Below are positions 23,612 through 31,228 of a stretch of 64,000 nt of DNA, piece by piece. The stretch comes from Pseudomarimonas sp964350895 (lineage in GTDB: Bacteria > Pseudomonadota > Gammaproteobacteria > Xanthomonadales > Xanthomonadaceae): positions 3,327 to 67,326 of the forward strand of contig CAYGMG010000004.1 in assembly GCA_964350895.1 (NCBI GenBank), written 5' to 3'. The translations under genes and the position numbers were made by a program. The notes under the pieces were generated by a model. That model was not told where the DNA came from and made no database searches. It saw only the letters and a list, made by a program, of their open reading frames with translations. Every line of letters starts with the position of its first letter. The first letter of the stretch is position 1.

Positions 23612-26085
23612 TGGCGACCCCGCAGCAGTTCGGGCAAGGGCGAGCGTGCCAGCCGGCGCGCCGGCCACCAGGCGGCGAGCAGGGCGCAGGCCGCGGCCAG
23701 GGCCGCGGTGCCGAACAGCGGGCCGGGGCCGATCCGCAGTTGCATGCTCCAGCCAAACGCGCGCTGCTGGATCACCTCGGTGAGCAGGGCGGCAAGCAAG
23801 GCGCCGAGCGGCAGGGCGAACAGCGCGGCGAGCAGGCCGAGCAGCAGCCCCTGGCCCAGCTGCAGACGGAACAGGGCGGGCGGTGGATAGCCCAGGCAGC
23901 GCAGCAGGGCCAGCTCACGCTGGCGTTCCAGCTGCAGCGCCGACAGCGCGCCGAGCACGGCGACCGCCGCGATCAGCCCGGCCAAGCCGCGCAGCACGTC
24001 GGTGATCGCGAAGGTGCGGGCGAACACGTCCAGACTGAGCGCGCGGATTTCTCTGGCGCGGCTGGCGCGTAGCGCCTCATCCTTGGCCAGCAGGGCCAGC
24101 AGGGCCGGCAGCGCGGCATCCACGCGGTCGAGCTGACCGTCGGCGGCGAACAGGGCGGCGCCGCTGACCGAGTCATCTTCGAACAGACTGGCGTAGTGCG
24201 CGCGATGGATAGCCAGCGTGCCCTGCGGTGAGGCGTAGTCGCGGTAGACCGCGGCCACTCGAAAGTCGTGCGGCCCCTGCGCTGTCGGCAGGCGCAGCGT
24301 GCTGCCGGCGGACAGCGAGAGCCGGGTCGCCAGCGGCTCGCTGACCAGGACGGCGCCTTGCTGGAACGCAAGGTAAAGATTGTCATCGGCGGCGTCGATG
24401 AACTCGAAGCCAGCAAAGCCGCGCGGCGGCAGGTCGTAGGCCACCAGCCATAGCGGGCCAGAGTCCGAGCGGATCTGCCGGCGCAGGGTGGTGGCGACGT
24501 AGTCGATGCCGTCCAGCTCGGCAAGCCGGGTCAGGCTGGCGGGCGACAGCCGATCACGGCCCTGCGCCGGGCTGATATAGACATCGGCGGTGAGGCTGCG
24601 ATCGATCCAGCGCAGCACGCTGCCGCGAAAGCTGTCGATCATCGCGCTCATGCCGACCACGGTGGCCATGGCCAGGGTCAGCGCGGCGAGCGCCGTGCCG
24701 GTGCGCGAGAGCCCTGACTGCAGACCGCCGAGCAGCAGTTCGGCGCGCACCGGAGTGCGCCCGGCGAGCAGCTGGCGCAGGCCACCGACAAGCCAGCCGG
24801 CAATCGGCGGCAGCAGGCTGAGCAGGGCGATCAGCAGGCCGAACAGGGCGGCGAAGGCGACCCACAGCTCGCTCGGTCCCAGCCACAGCAGTCCCAGCGA
24901 GGTCAGCGCGAGCAGGATCGATGGCAGCCGGCGCTGCTGCCGGGCCAGAGCCTCGGTCTGCGCCAGCGTGGTCTCACGCATCCCTTCCAGTGGTTCCACC
25001 GAAAGCGCCTCGCGCAGCGGCCGCCAGGCCGCCGCAAGTGCCCCGCCGATGCCTAGCAGCAGGGCCTTGAGTGCGGTGCCCGGATCGAGCCGCGTGACCA
25101 CCGTGCCGACTTCGTAGAACAGCGCGTCATAGCTGCGCGCGATGCCCTGCTGCAGAGGCAGGGCGAGCAGCATGCCGAGCAGCAGGCCGACGGCCGCAGC
25201 GATCAGTCCAATAGTGGCCGCTTCCAGCAGCAGCCAGCGACCGAGTTGCGCGCGTGAGACGCCGAGCGCGCGCAGCCGGGCGACCAGGTCGCGACGGCGC
25301 AGGCCGAGGAAGCCGAGCGACTGGAACACCAGGAACACGCCGACCAGCAGGGCGAGCAGGCTGAGCGCCTGCAGGTTGATCTCGAAGGCGCGGCTCATCC
25401 CCAGCACCTGCTGGTCGGCCTCGGCGCTGGCCTCCAGCTGCAGGCCGAGCGGCAGCTTGTCGATCAGTGGAGCAACCTGTTCAGGATCAAGGCGCAGATC
25501 GACGCGGCTGAGCTGGCCTTGGGCCCCAAGCAGCTGCTGGGCGAGGCCGATGTCGGCGAGCAGGCTTTCCGCGCCGCCGGCCTCGCCGAGCACGGCGACG
25601 ACGCGCAGCGCGGGTCGATTCGCGTCCAGGGTCAGCGCGTCGCCGGCGGCAAGACCGAGCCGCTCAGCTAGGGCGCGGCTGAGCGCGACCGCGCGCGGTT
25701 CGAGCAGTCCGCCGCCCTCGCTTGCGCCGCCCTGGCGCAGCAGGGCTGGCCGCAGCTGCCACTCGGCCAGCGGGTCGATGCCGAGCACGGGCAGCTTTCC
25801 GCCTGCGCTATCGAGCCGGCCCTCGAGCACCGGCGCGGCGCGCAGGCCGTCCATGCGCAGTCGCGCGTAGAGCTGCTCATCAAGCCGTCCGGACACCGCC
25901 ACAACGCGGTGGCTGCTGTCGCCGGAGAGGTTTCGGCGGGCATCGCCAAAGGCCTGCTGGGCGCTGCCGATGGCGATGTCGATGGCGACCACCACGGCAA
26001 TCGACAAGGCCAGGCCGCCGAGCATCAGCAGGGCCTGCAGCGGCTGCTGCCGGTGGATTCCGGCGAGTGCGCGCAGCACCAGCAT
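23608..26085 (-). CDS. FtsX-like ABC transporter permease (double FtsX unit)
   Basis: Inner-membrane permease of 825 residues. It has about ten predicted helices in two FtsX units: one helix at the N-terminus (LGGLALSIAVVVAIDIAIG), a large periplasmic MacB-type domain (about 40-240), a helix group at 245-400 and 420-470, a second periplasmic domain (about 500-690), and final helices at about 695-815. Fused tandem FtsX units of this size occur in lipoprotein-release and AttFG/YbbP-like exporters. Its start codon overlaps the ATPase stop by one base (TGATG), and its stop overlaps the AttH-type lipoprotein start. Substrate unknown. Confidence 0.9.
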   Translation of the reverse strand: MLVLRALAGIHRQQPLQALLMLGGLALSIAVVVAIDIAIGSAQQAFGDARRNLSGDSSHRVVAVSGRLDEQLYARLRMDGLRAAPVLEGRLDSAGGKLPVLGIDPLAEWQLRPALLRQGGASEGGGLLEPRAVALSRALAERLGLAAGDALTLDANRPALRVVAVLGEAGGAESLLADIGLAQQLLGAQGQLSRVDLRLDPEQVAPLIDKLPLGLQLEASAEADQQVLGMSRAFEINLQALSLLALLVGVFLVFQSLGFLGLRRRDLVARLRALGVSRAQLGRWLLLEAATIGLIAAAVGLLLGMLLALPLQQGIARSYDALFYEVGTVVTRLDPGTALKALLLGIGGALAAAWRPLREALSVEPLEGMRETTLAQTEALARQQRRLPSILLALTSLGLLWLGPSELWVAFAALFGLLIALLSLLPPIAGWLVGGLRQLLAGRTPVRAELLLGGLQSGLSRTGTALAALTLAMATVVGMSAMIDSFRGSVLRWIDRSLTADVYISPAQGRDRLSPASLTRLAELDGIDYVATTLRRQIRSDSGPLWLVAYDLPPRGFAGFEFIDAADDNLYLAFQQGAVLVSEPLATRLSLSAGSTLRLPTAQGPHDFRVAAVYRDYASPQGTLAIHRAHYASLFEDDSVSGAALFAADGQLDRVDAALPALLALLAKDEALRASRAREIRALSLDVFARTFAITDVLRGLAGLIAAVAVLGALSALQLERQRELALLRCLGYPPPALFRLQLGQGLLLGLLAALFALPLGALLAALLTEVIQQRAFGWSMQLRIGPGPLFGTAALAAACALLAAWWPARRLARSPLPELLRGRQ

Positions 26086-26744
26086 CAGGCGGCGACCAGG
26101 TGTCCGCGTTCCAGCCGCAGCAGGCGGTCGGCGCGACCCATCACCTCCTGGGCGTGGGTGGCCATGACCAGCATGGCGCCCTGCTCGCGGCAGGCGCGCT
26201 GCAAGAGGTCGAGCACCCCCTGGGCGTTGTCCGAATCGAGCGCGGCGGTGGGCTCGTCGGCCAGCACCAGTGCGGGCTGATGGACCAGGGCGCGGCCGAC
26301 GGCCACGCGCTGCTGCTCGCCGCCGGACAGCGCCGAGACATCGCGTCCGGCGAGCGCCTCAAGACCCAGCGCTGCAAGCATATCCATCGCGCGCTGGCGC
26401 GACTCGGCTGCGCTCACGCCCAGCAGTTCCAGCGGCAGGCGCAGGTTGTCGAGCACGCCCAGGGTAGGGATCAGGTTGCCGGACTGGAACACGAGGCCAA
26501 TGCGCTGACGGCGCAGCGCGCAGCGCGCCGGCTCGTCGAGCGCGGCGACGTCGACGCCCTCGAACAACACCCGGCCGCTGTCCGGCCGGTCGATCCCGGC
26601 CAGCAGGTGGAGCAGGGTCGACTTGCCGCTTCCCGAGCGCCCGACCACGGCCAGGAACTCAGCGCCCGCGACGGCAAATGACAGCTCGGCCAGCACCGGT
26701 TGGCCGGCCCAGGACTTGCTCAAGCGTTCGATATTCAGACTCAT
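26085..26744 (-). CDS. ABC transporter ATP-binding protein (LolD/MacB-like)
   Basis: ATPase of 219 residues driving the FtsX-like permease encoded next. Walker A is GRSGSGKST (35-43); the signature is LSGGEQQRVAVGRA; Walker B is ALVLADEPTAALD; the H-loop is in VMATHAQEV. Length and sequence match the LolD/MacB/YbbA group that powers mechanotransmission-type exporters rather than importers. It is the first gene of the ATPase-permease-AttH operon, divergent from the glycosyltransferase gene. Confidence 0.93.
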   Translation of the reverse strand: MSLNIERLSKSWAGQPVLAELSFAVAGAEFLAVVGRSGSGKSTLLHLLAGIDRPDSGRVLFEGVDVAALDEPARCALRRQRIGLVFQSGNLIPTLGVLDNLRLPLELLGVSAAESRQRAMDMLAALGLEALAGRDVSALSGGEQQRVAVGRALVHQPALVLADEPTAALDSDNAQGVLDLLQRACREQGAMLVMATHAQEVMGRADRLLRLERGHLVAA

Positions 26745-26805
26745 GATCAGAGCTTGCGGTCCGTTTGCGCAGGGAAGGGGATAACACGGGCAGCGTGAAG
26801 CGCGG

Positions 26806-26823
26806 CTGCCATCGCGCTGTCAT
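26806..26823 (+). promoter_or_regulatory. Pho-box-like element before the glycosyltransferase gene
   Basis: CTGCCAT-CGCG-CTGTCAT makes a 7+4+7 direct repeat matching the PhoB box with one half-site perfect and the other one base off. It ends 23 bases before the ATG at 26847. A -10 placed at the normal distance (about 26834) would start transcription at or next to the ATG, implying a leaderless or near-leaderless mRNA. PhoB binding is inferred. Confidence 0.55.
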
Positions 26824-26846
26824 GGGATGGCCACAGACTGCGCGGC

Positions 26847-28061
26847 ATGCGCTTGCTCATGGTGTCCGACGTCTACTTCCCGCGGGTCAACGGGGTATCG
26901 ACCTCGATCCGCACCTTCGCCCGCTGGCTGGTGCGGCGCGGCCATGAGCTGGTCCTGGTGGCGCCCGATTATGGCCCCGGCAGCGGCCAGGCCGCGGTCG
27001 ATGCCGAGGCCGGGTTCCGGATCATCCGGGTGCCGGCGCGGGTCATCCCGTTCGATCCCGAGGACCGCTTCATGCGCCGCGGCGCGCTCGACCGGCTGGC
27101 CGAGCAGCTCGCCAGCGAGCGCTGGGACCTGGTCCACTGCCACACGCCGTTCCGCGCGCACCGTCTGGCCGTGCGTTTGCGCCGCCAGCTGCGTGTGCCG
27201 GTGGTGGAGAGCTATCACACCTACTTCGAGGAGTACGTCGCCCACTATCTGCCCTTTGCCCCGGCGCGACTTAGCCGATGGTTCGCGCGCTGGGCTTCGC
27301 GGCGGCTGTGCAACGAGGTCGATCACCTGATCGTGCCGAGCGCGCAGATGGTCAGCGTGCTGCGCCGCTACGGCATCGACATGCCGCATACGGTGTTGCC
27401 GACCGGGATCGATCCGCAGGAGTTCACCGGCGGCGATGGCGGGGCGTTTCGCCAGCGTCATGAGATACCGCTGCAGGCGCCGGTGCTGGTGACGGTCAGC
27501 CGGCTGGCGGTGGAAAAGAACATCGCCTTCCTGCTGCAGGTGGCCCGGAAACTGCGCGGGCGTTTTCCCGAGCTGCGTTTCCTGATCGCTGGCGAAGGCC
27601 CGGACGGGACGCGCCTGCGCCGCCTCGCTACCGAGCAGGAGCTGGACGGCTGCGTGCGCTTCTTTGGCAATCTCGACCGCCGGAGCAGCTTGCTCGATGC
27701 CTATCGCGCCGGCGACGTGTTCGTCTTCGCCTCGCCCACCGAGACCCAGGGACTGGTCCTGATCGAGGCGATGGCGCTGGGCGTGCCGATCGTCTCCACA
27801 GCGGTGATGGGCACCGCGACCGTACTCGAAGGCACGCGCAGTGCATTGGTTGTCGATGAGGATGTCGACGCCTTCAGCGCCGCCGCCGCGCGCCTGCTGG
27901 AGCAGCCGGCCCTGCGCGCCGAGCTGGCTGCGGCCGGGGCGGAGGACGCCAGGCGCTGGCACAGCGATACCCTGATGGCGCGAGCCGAGACTCTGTACGT
28001 AGCGCTTGCCCGCAGCGCGTCTTATCCGGCCCCGGCGGCGCCCGCTTCAGAGCAGGGCTGA
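26847..28061 (+). CDS. GT4-family glycosyltransferase
   Basis: Retaining glycosyltransferase of 404 residues with the GT-B fold. The N-terminal domain opens with VSDVYFPRVNGVSTSIR, the acceptor-side motif of lipid and mannose GT4 enzymes. The C-terminal donor domain has LVTVSRLAVEKN, FLIAGEGPDG and the E-x7-E element in PTETQGLVLIEAMALG. The N-terminus recalls SqdX, PimB/MgtA and diglyceride glucosyltransferases. With the Pho-box-like element upstream, a plausible role is making a glycolipid that replaces phospholipid under phosphate limitation; this is inference. There is no obvious ribosome-binding site. The 3' end overlaps the converging SRAP gene by 15 bases. Confidence 0.88.
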   Translation: MRLLMVSDVYFPRVNGVSTSIRTFARWLVRRGHELVLVAPDYGPGSGQAAVDAEAGFRIIRVPARVIPFDPEDRFMRRGALDRLAEQLASERWDLVHCHTPFRAHRLAVRLRRQLRVPVVESYHTYFEEYVAHYLPFAPARLSRWFARWASRRLCNEVDHLIVPSAQMVSVLRRYGIDMPHTVLPTGIDPQEFTGGDGGAFRQRHEIPLQAPVLVTVSRLAVEKNIAFLLQVARKLRGRFPELRFLIAGEGPDGTRLRRLATEQELDGCVRFFGNLDRRSSLLDAYRAGDVFVFASPTETQGLVLIEAMALGVPIVSTAVMGTATVLEGTRSALVVDEDVDAFSAAAARLLEQPALRAELAAAGAEDARRWHSDTLMARAETLYVALARSASYPAPAAPASEQG

Positions 28062-28721
28062 GAGCGGCCGGATCAATTCCGCGCCCTGGTTGCGCACATT
28101 GCCGACCCGGCGATCCACCGCATGCCAGGCCAGGATCGGCGTGGCGGCGGTCTGGGCGATGGCGGCGGCGGCGTCCGGCTCTGCATTGCACCAGTCCCAT
28201 CCCGTCGCCGGGTCGAGCATCAGCGGCGTGCGGTGATGCAGTTCGGCGATGTCGCCTGTGGCCTGGCGGGTGACGATGCTGACGCTGGGCAGTGCGGGTT
28301 CAGCCGGGTGGGGCGGCTCCCACAGCGCGGCAAAGCAGATGAGCGGAGCCTTCCCGGCGTGGATGTACCAGGGCTGCTTGGATTTCCCCTCGCCGGTCCA
28401 CTCGTAGTAGCCAGAGGCGAACACCAGGCCGCGGCGGCGGCGGAAAGCGGCGCGGAAGGCTGGCTTGTCGGCCATGCTTTCGGCGCGCGCATTGAAGGTG
28501 CTGTAGCCGCCTCGTGCGTCCTTGGCCCAGCTCGGCAGCAGGCCCCAGCGCATCCGCTCGGGCTGCAGCTGGTCGCCCTCGATGCGCAGCGCCCAGCAAG
28601 GCTGCGACGGGGCGATGTTGAAGGCCGCCTCGATCGGGGTGTCGACCGCCCTCAGCCCGATCGGCTGCATGAAGGCGTGCACCTCGGCCCAGCTGGTGTC
28701 CTGCGTGAAGCGTCCGCACAT
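28047..28721 (-). CDS. SRAP-domain abasic-site-processing protein (YedK/HMCES type)
   Basis: DNA-repair protein of 224 residues that crosslinks to abasic sites in single-stranded DNA through its N-terminal cysteine. The start MCGRFTQ places Cys2 exactly as required after methionine removal. Other family elements are present: FNIAPSQ, WGLLPSWA, FNARAES, the active-site GYYEW and HHRTPLML with the conserved His. A GGAGG site precedes the ATG at 28721. No LexA-type box was recognised upstream. It converges on, and overlaps by 15 bases, the glycosyltransferase gene. Confidence 0.94.
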   Translation of the reverse strand: MCGRFTQDTSWAEVHAFMQPIGLRAVDTPIEAAFNIAPSQPCWALRIEGDQLQPERMRWGLLPSWAKDARGGYSTFNARAESMADKPAFRAAFRRRRGLVFASGYYEWTGEGKSKQPWYIHAGKAPLICFAALWEPPHPAEPALPSVSIVTRQATGDIAELHHRTPLMLDPATGWDWCNAEPDAAAAIAQTAATPILAWHAVDRRVGNVRNQGAELIRPLSALL

Positions 28722-28767
28722 GTGCCCTCCGTCCTGCTCGGCTCACCGGTGAGGCTGCCGAATCGGC

Positions 28768-28773
28768 TAAAAT
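28768..28773 (+). promoter_or_regulatory. Putative -10 box of the btuM-adenosyltransferase unit
   Basis: TAAAAT in the context GGCTAAAATCC lies 30 bases before the btuM ATG. The same GG(C/A)TAAAAT form precedes trhO. No clear -35 was found; a 12-base perfect palindrome CTCACCGGTGAG at 28742-28753 sits where one would be and could be an operator. No cobalamin riboswitch fits in the 82-base gap. Confidence 0.4.
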
Positions 28774-28803
28774 CCCGGGTCTGATTCTGAACGGAAGTTG
28801 CCC

Positions 28804-29382
28804 ATGCCGTCCCGCCGATTGACCCTCGCCACCTCGTTCATCCTGCTGGCCGGTGCCATGGCCCTGACCCGGGTCAACCATTTTGCGGCGATGCCGGATG
28901 CTTCCTGGGCGGTGTTCTTCGTCGCTGGTTACCTGCTGCGTGGCCAGGCGCGCTGGGCGTTTCCGCTGCTGATGGCGGTCGCGGTGGTCGTCGACTACCT
29001 GGTGATCAGCCGCGCCGGCCTCGACTTCTGGTCGCACTACTGCGTGTCGCCCGGTTACTGGTTCCTGTTGCCGGCGCACTTCAGCCTGTGGTTGGCTGGC
29101 AGCTGGCTGGCGGCGCGCAAGTCGCCGCTGGGCGTCCGCGCCATGCAGTTCGCCGTGGCCCTGGGCGTTGGCGTGGTGCTCTGCCACCTGTTCGCCCAGG
29201 GCGGCTTCTACTGGCTAAGCAGCAGCGTGGCCGAGCCGACGCTGGCCGGCTGGTGGAAGAACTTCAGCGACTGGCTGTGGCCGTACGCGCGCACCGCGGG
29301 CATGTACGTTCTGCCGCTGGCGATGATCGAAGCCCTGCGTCTGGGGCTCGGCGAGCGCCGCGACGCCGGGTCGGTGGCCTGA
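28804..29382 (+). CDS. btuM: BtuM-like cobalamin transporter (ECF S-component-like)
   Basis: Inner-membrane protein of 192 residues with about six predicted helices. It resembles BtuM, a solitary S-component-like vitamin B12 transporter described from Thiobacillus denitrificans. Shared features are an N-terminal N-H-F...PDASWAVFF segment and a cysteine in SHYCVSPGYW. With the ATG at 28804 (GGAAG nearby) this is Cys80, the number of the cobalt-coordinating cysteine reported for BtuM. An in-frame TTG two codons upstream would shift it to 82, so I prefer the ATG. It is followed after three bases by cob(I)alamin adenosyltransferase, which strongly supports a corrinoid role. The assignment is from memory of the family and was not aligned. 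Confidence 0.78.
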   Translation: MPSRRLTLATSFILLAGAMALTRVNHFAAMPDASWAVFFVAGYLLRGQARWAFPLLMAVAVVVDYLVISRAGLDFWSHYCVSPGYWFLLPAHFSLWLAGSWLAARKSPLGVRAMQFAVALGVGVVLCHLFAQGGFYWLSSSVAEPTLAGWWKNFSDWLWPYARTAGMYVLPLAMIEALRLGLGERRDAGSVA

Positions 29383-29385
29383 TCG

Positions 29386-29940
29386 ATGGGCAACCGGCTA
29401 TCCAAGATCTACACCCGCACCGGCGATGACGGCACCACCGGGCTTGGCGATGGTTCACGGGTTGCCAAGGACTCGGCGCGGGTCACTGCCTACGGCACCG
29501 TCGACGAACTGAACAGCCAGATTGGCGTGGTGATCGCCTGCGAGGTGGATGAGGAGATCCGCAGCCTGCTGCTCGGCGTCCAGCACCAGCTGTTCGACCT
29601 CGGCGGCGAGCTGTGCATCCCCGGCCACTCGGCGATCTTCGAGGCCGACATCGACGGCCTAGAGAAGACCCTCGACCGGCATAACGCCGACCTGCCGCCA
29701 CTCAAGGACTTCATCCTGCCCGGTGGCGGCATGCCGGCGGCCCAGTGCCACGTCGCGCGGACCGTCTGCCGGCGCGCCGAGCGCGAGCTGGTGACCCTGT
29801 CCCACCATGACGCGGTGCGCCCGGAAGCGATCCGCTACCTCAACCGGCTGTCTGATCTGCTGTTCGTGCTGTGCCGCGTGCTGGCCCGCGCCAGCGGCCA
29901 CGGCGAGGTGCTCTGGAATCACGCCAAGCGGGCGTCCTGA
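29386..29940 (+). CDS. pduO: Cob(I)alamin adenosyltransferase, PduO type
   Basis: Transfers the adenosyl group of ATP to reduced cobalamin to make adenosylcobalamin, in the cytoplasm as a trimer. The 184 residues show the PduO-type N-terminal ATP-binding motif YTRTGDDGTTGLGDG, the VTAYGTVDELNSQIG segment, and the C-terminal RYLNRLSDLLFVLCR with the conserved Arg and Asn at the active site. It starts three bases after the btuM stop, so uptake and activation are coupled. The last 22 bases overlap the converging cobC-like gene. Confidence 0.95.
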   Translation: MGNRLSKIYTRTGDDGTTGLGDGSRVAKDSARVTAYGTVDELNSQIGVVIACEVDEEIRSLLLGVQHQLFDLGGELCIPGHSAIFEADIDGLEKTLDRHNADLPPLKDFILPGGGMPAAQCHVARTVCRRAERELVTLSHHDAVRPEAIRYLNRLSDLLFVLCRVLARASGHGEVLWNHAKRAS

Positions 29941-30464
29941 CGCTTCCAGTAGATGCGGATCGCGCGGCCGTAAGGCACCGGTTCCACGGCGGCCTTCTCG
30001 GCCGGCCATCCGGCCACCACATGCCATAGCGCGCGGATCACCCCGGCGTGGGTGATCAGGATGGTCGGGCCGGTCAGGCCGTCGACCAGATGGGTGACCC
30101 GCTCGATCAGGTCGGCGAAGCTCTCCCCGCCCGGCGGGCGGAAGCCGACCACGTCGCGCGACCACTCATTCAGCAGTTCGCGGTCGAGGTCGGTCCAGCG
30201 GCGGGTTTCCCAGTCACCGAAGTCGAGTTCCATCAGCCGGTCGTCGATCGCCAGCCCGCCATGTCGCGGGCTGAGCACGCGGGTGGCAAGGCGCAGGCAG
30301 CGCTGCAGCGGGCTGGACAGGATCGGCCAGTCGGGCAGCTGGGCACGCAGCTGGGGCAGGGCGGCCTCGATGTCGGCGATATCCGCCGGCCAGTCGTGTT
30401 GCCCATAACACAGGCCTTGCGCGCCCTGTACCGGCAGGTGGCGCAGGGCGACTACCGGATTCAC
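29919..30464 (-). CDS. cobC: Histidine phosphatase, probable alpha-ribazole phosphatase
   Basis: Phosphoglycerate-mutase-like phosphatase of 181 residues that should remove phosphate from alpha-ribazole 5'-phosphate (or adenosylcobalamin 5'-phosphate) in late cobalamin assembly. It has the phosphohistidine motif RH (8-9, here RHLP instead of the common RHG), SSPLQRCLRLA, MELDFGDWE and the second histidine in ITHAGVIRAL. It starts with GTG overlapping the cobS stop (GTGA), making cobT-cobS-cobC one coupled operon. Function is assigned mainly from that context. Confidence 0.88.
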   Translation of the reverse strand: MNPVVALRHLPVQGAQGLCYGQHDWPADIADIEAALPQLRAQLPDWPILSSPLQRCLRLATRVLSPRHGGLAIDDRLMELDFGDWETRRWTDLDRELLNEWSRDVVGFRPPGGESFADLIERVTHLVDGLTGPTILITHAGVIRALWHVVAGWPAEKAAVEPVPYGRAIRIYWKRQDARLA

Positions 30465-31228
30465 GCGACCACCGCGACGAAGGCGAGCAGGAAGGCTGTC
30501 TCGCCGAGCTGTTCAGCGGCGCCCAGCGCATCGCCGGTGTAGCCGCCAAGACGCTCCCGGTACCAGCGCGCGCAGAGCGCATGCACAAGCGCGATCGCGG
30601 CGAGGCCGGCCAGGGCCGCCAGCGGCTGGATGAGACCCAGCAGAACGCTCGGCAAGAGCGCCCAGAGCAGCATCCAGCGCAGCGCCGGGCCTGCCTGCCT
30701 GCCGGCCACCGGCTTGGCCTTGCTGTCATCGTCGCGGACATAGTCGAGGCGCGTCATCAGGGTCGCCGCGCCGCCGCGTGCGGCCGGGTGCAGCAGGAGC
30801 AGGGCCAGCGCGCCGCTTGCGGCAGCCAGGCTGGCAAGCGCCGCCCAACGCAGTCCGGTGTTCAGCAGCAGGGCAAGGCTGCCATAGCTGCCGATCCGCG
30901 AGTCGCGCATGATTTCCAGCGCGCGCTCGCGACTGACGCTGCCGCCGAGGGCGTCGAAGGTGTCGGCAAGGCCGTCCTCGTGAAAGGCACCGGTCAGCAC
31001 GGCCGAGCAGGCAAGAGCCAGCCCGGCGGCCACCGCGCCGTTCCAGTATTGCGCTGCCAGCCAGAAGACCAGGGCGCTGGCGATGCCGACCAGCCAGCCA
31101 ACCAGCGGAAAATAGCGTGCGCTGTGGCTCAGCCAGGCCGGGTCGAAGTCGCGGATCGCCGGTACCGGCAGTCGGGTGAAGTACTGCACCGCGACCTGGA
31201 ACAGGCGCAGTTCGTGGGCCAGGTTCAT
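30461..31228 (-). CDS. cobS: Adenosylcobinamide-GDP ribazoletransferase (cobalamin synthase)
   Basis: Integral membrane enzyme of 255 residues joining adenosylcobinamide-GDP with alpha-ribazole (phosphate). Family features are RLFQVAVQYFTRLPVP at the N-terminus, FHEDGLADTFDALGGS (the acidic metal-binding motif), RALEIMRDSRIGSYG, and five to six hydrophobic helices. I start at ATG 31228, which overlaps the cobT stop (ATGA); a longer in-frame start at 31384 would lie inside cobT and add a non-family arginine-rich leader. The CobU/CobP kinase needed to make its GDP-cobinamide substrate is not in this window. Confidence 0.94.
   Translation of the reverse strand: MNLAHELRLFQVAVQYFTRLPVPAIRDFDPAWLSHSARYFPLVGWLVGIASALVFWLAAQYWNGAVAAGLALACSAVLTGAFHEDGLADTFDALGGSVSRERALEIMRDSRIGSYGSLALLLNTGLRWAALASLAAASGALALLLLHPAARGGAATLMTRLDYVRDDDSKAKPVAGRQAGPALRWMLLWALLPSVLLGLIQPLAALAGLAAIALVHALCARWYRERLGGYTGDALGAAEQLGETAFLLAFVAVVA

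Noticed and set aside
28722..28803. Cobalamin riboswitch before btuM
   Set aside because: The gap is only 82 bases and lacks a B12-box-like element; a riboswitch of this class needs far more sequence. None was seen before cobT either.
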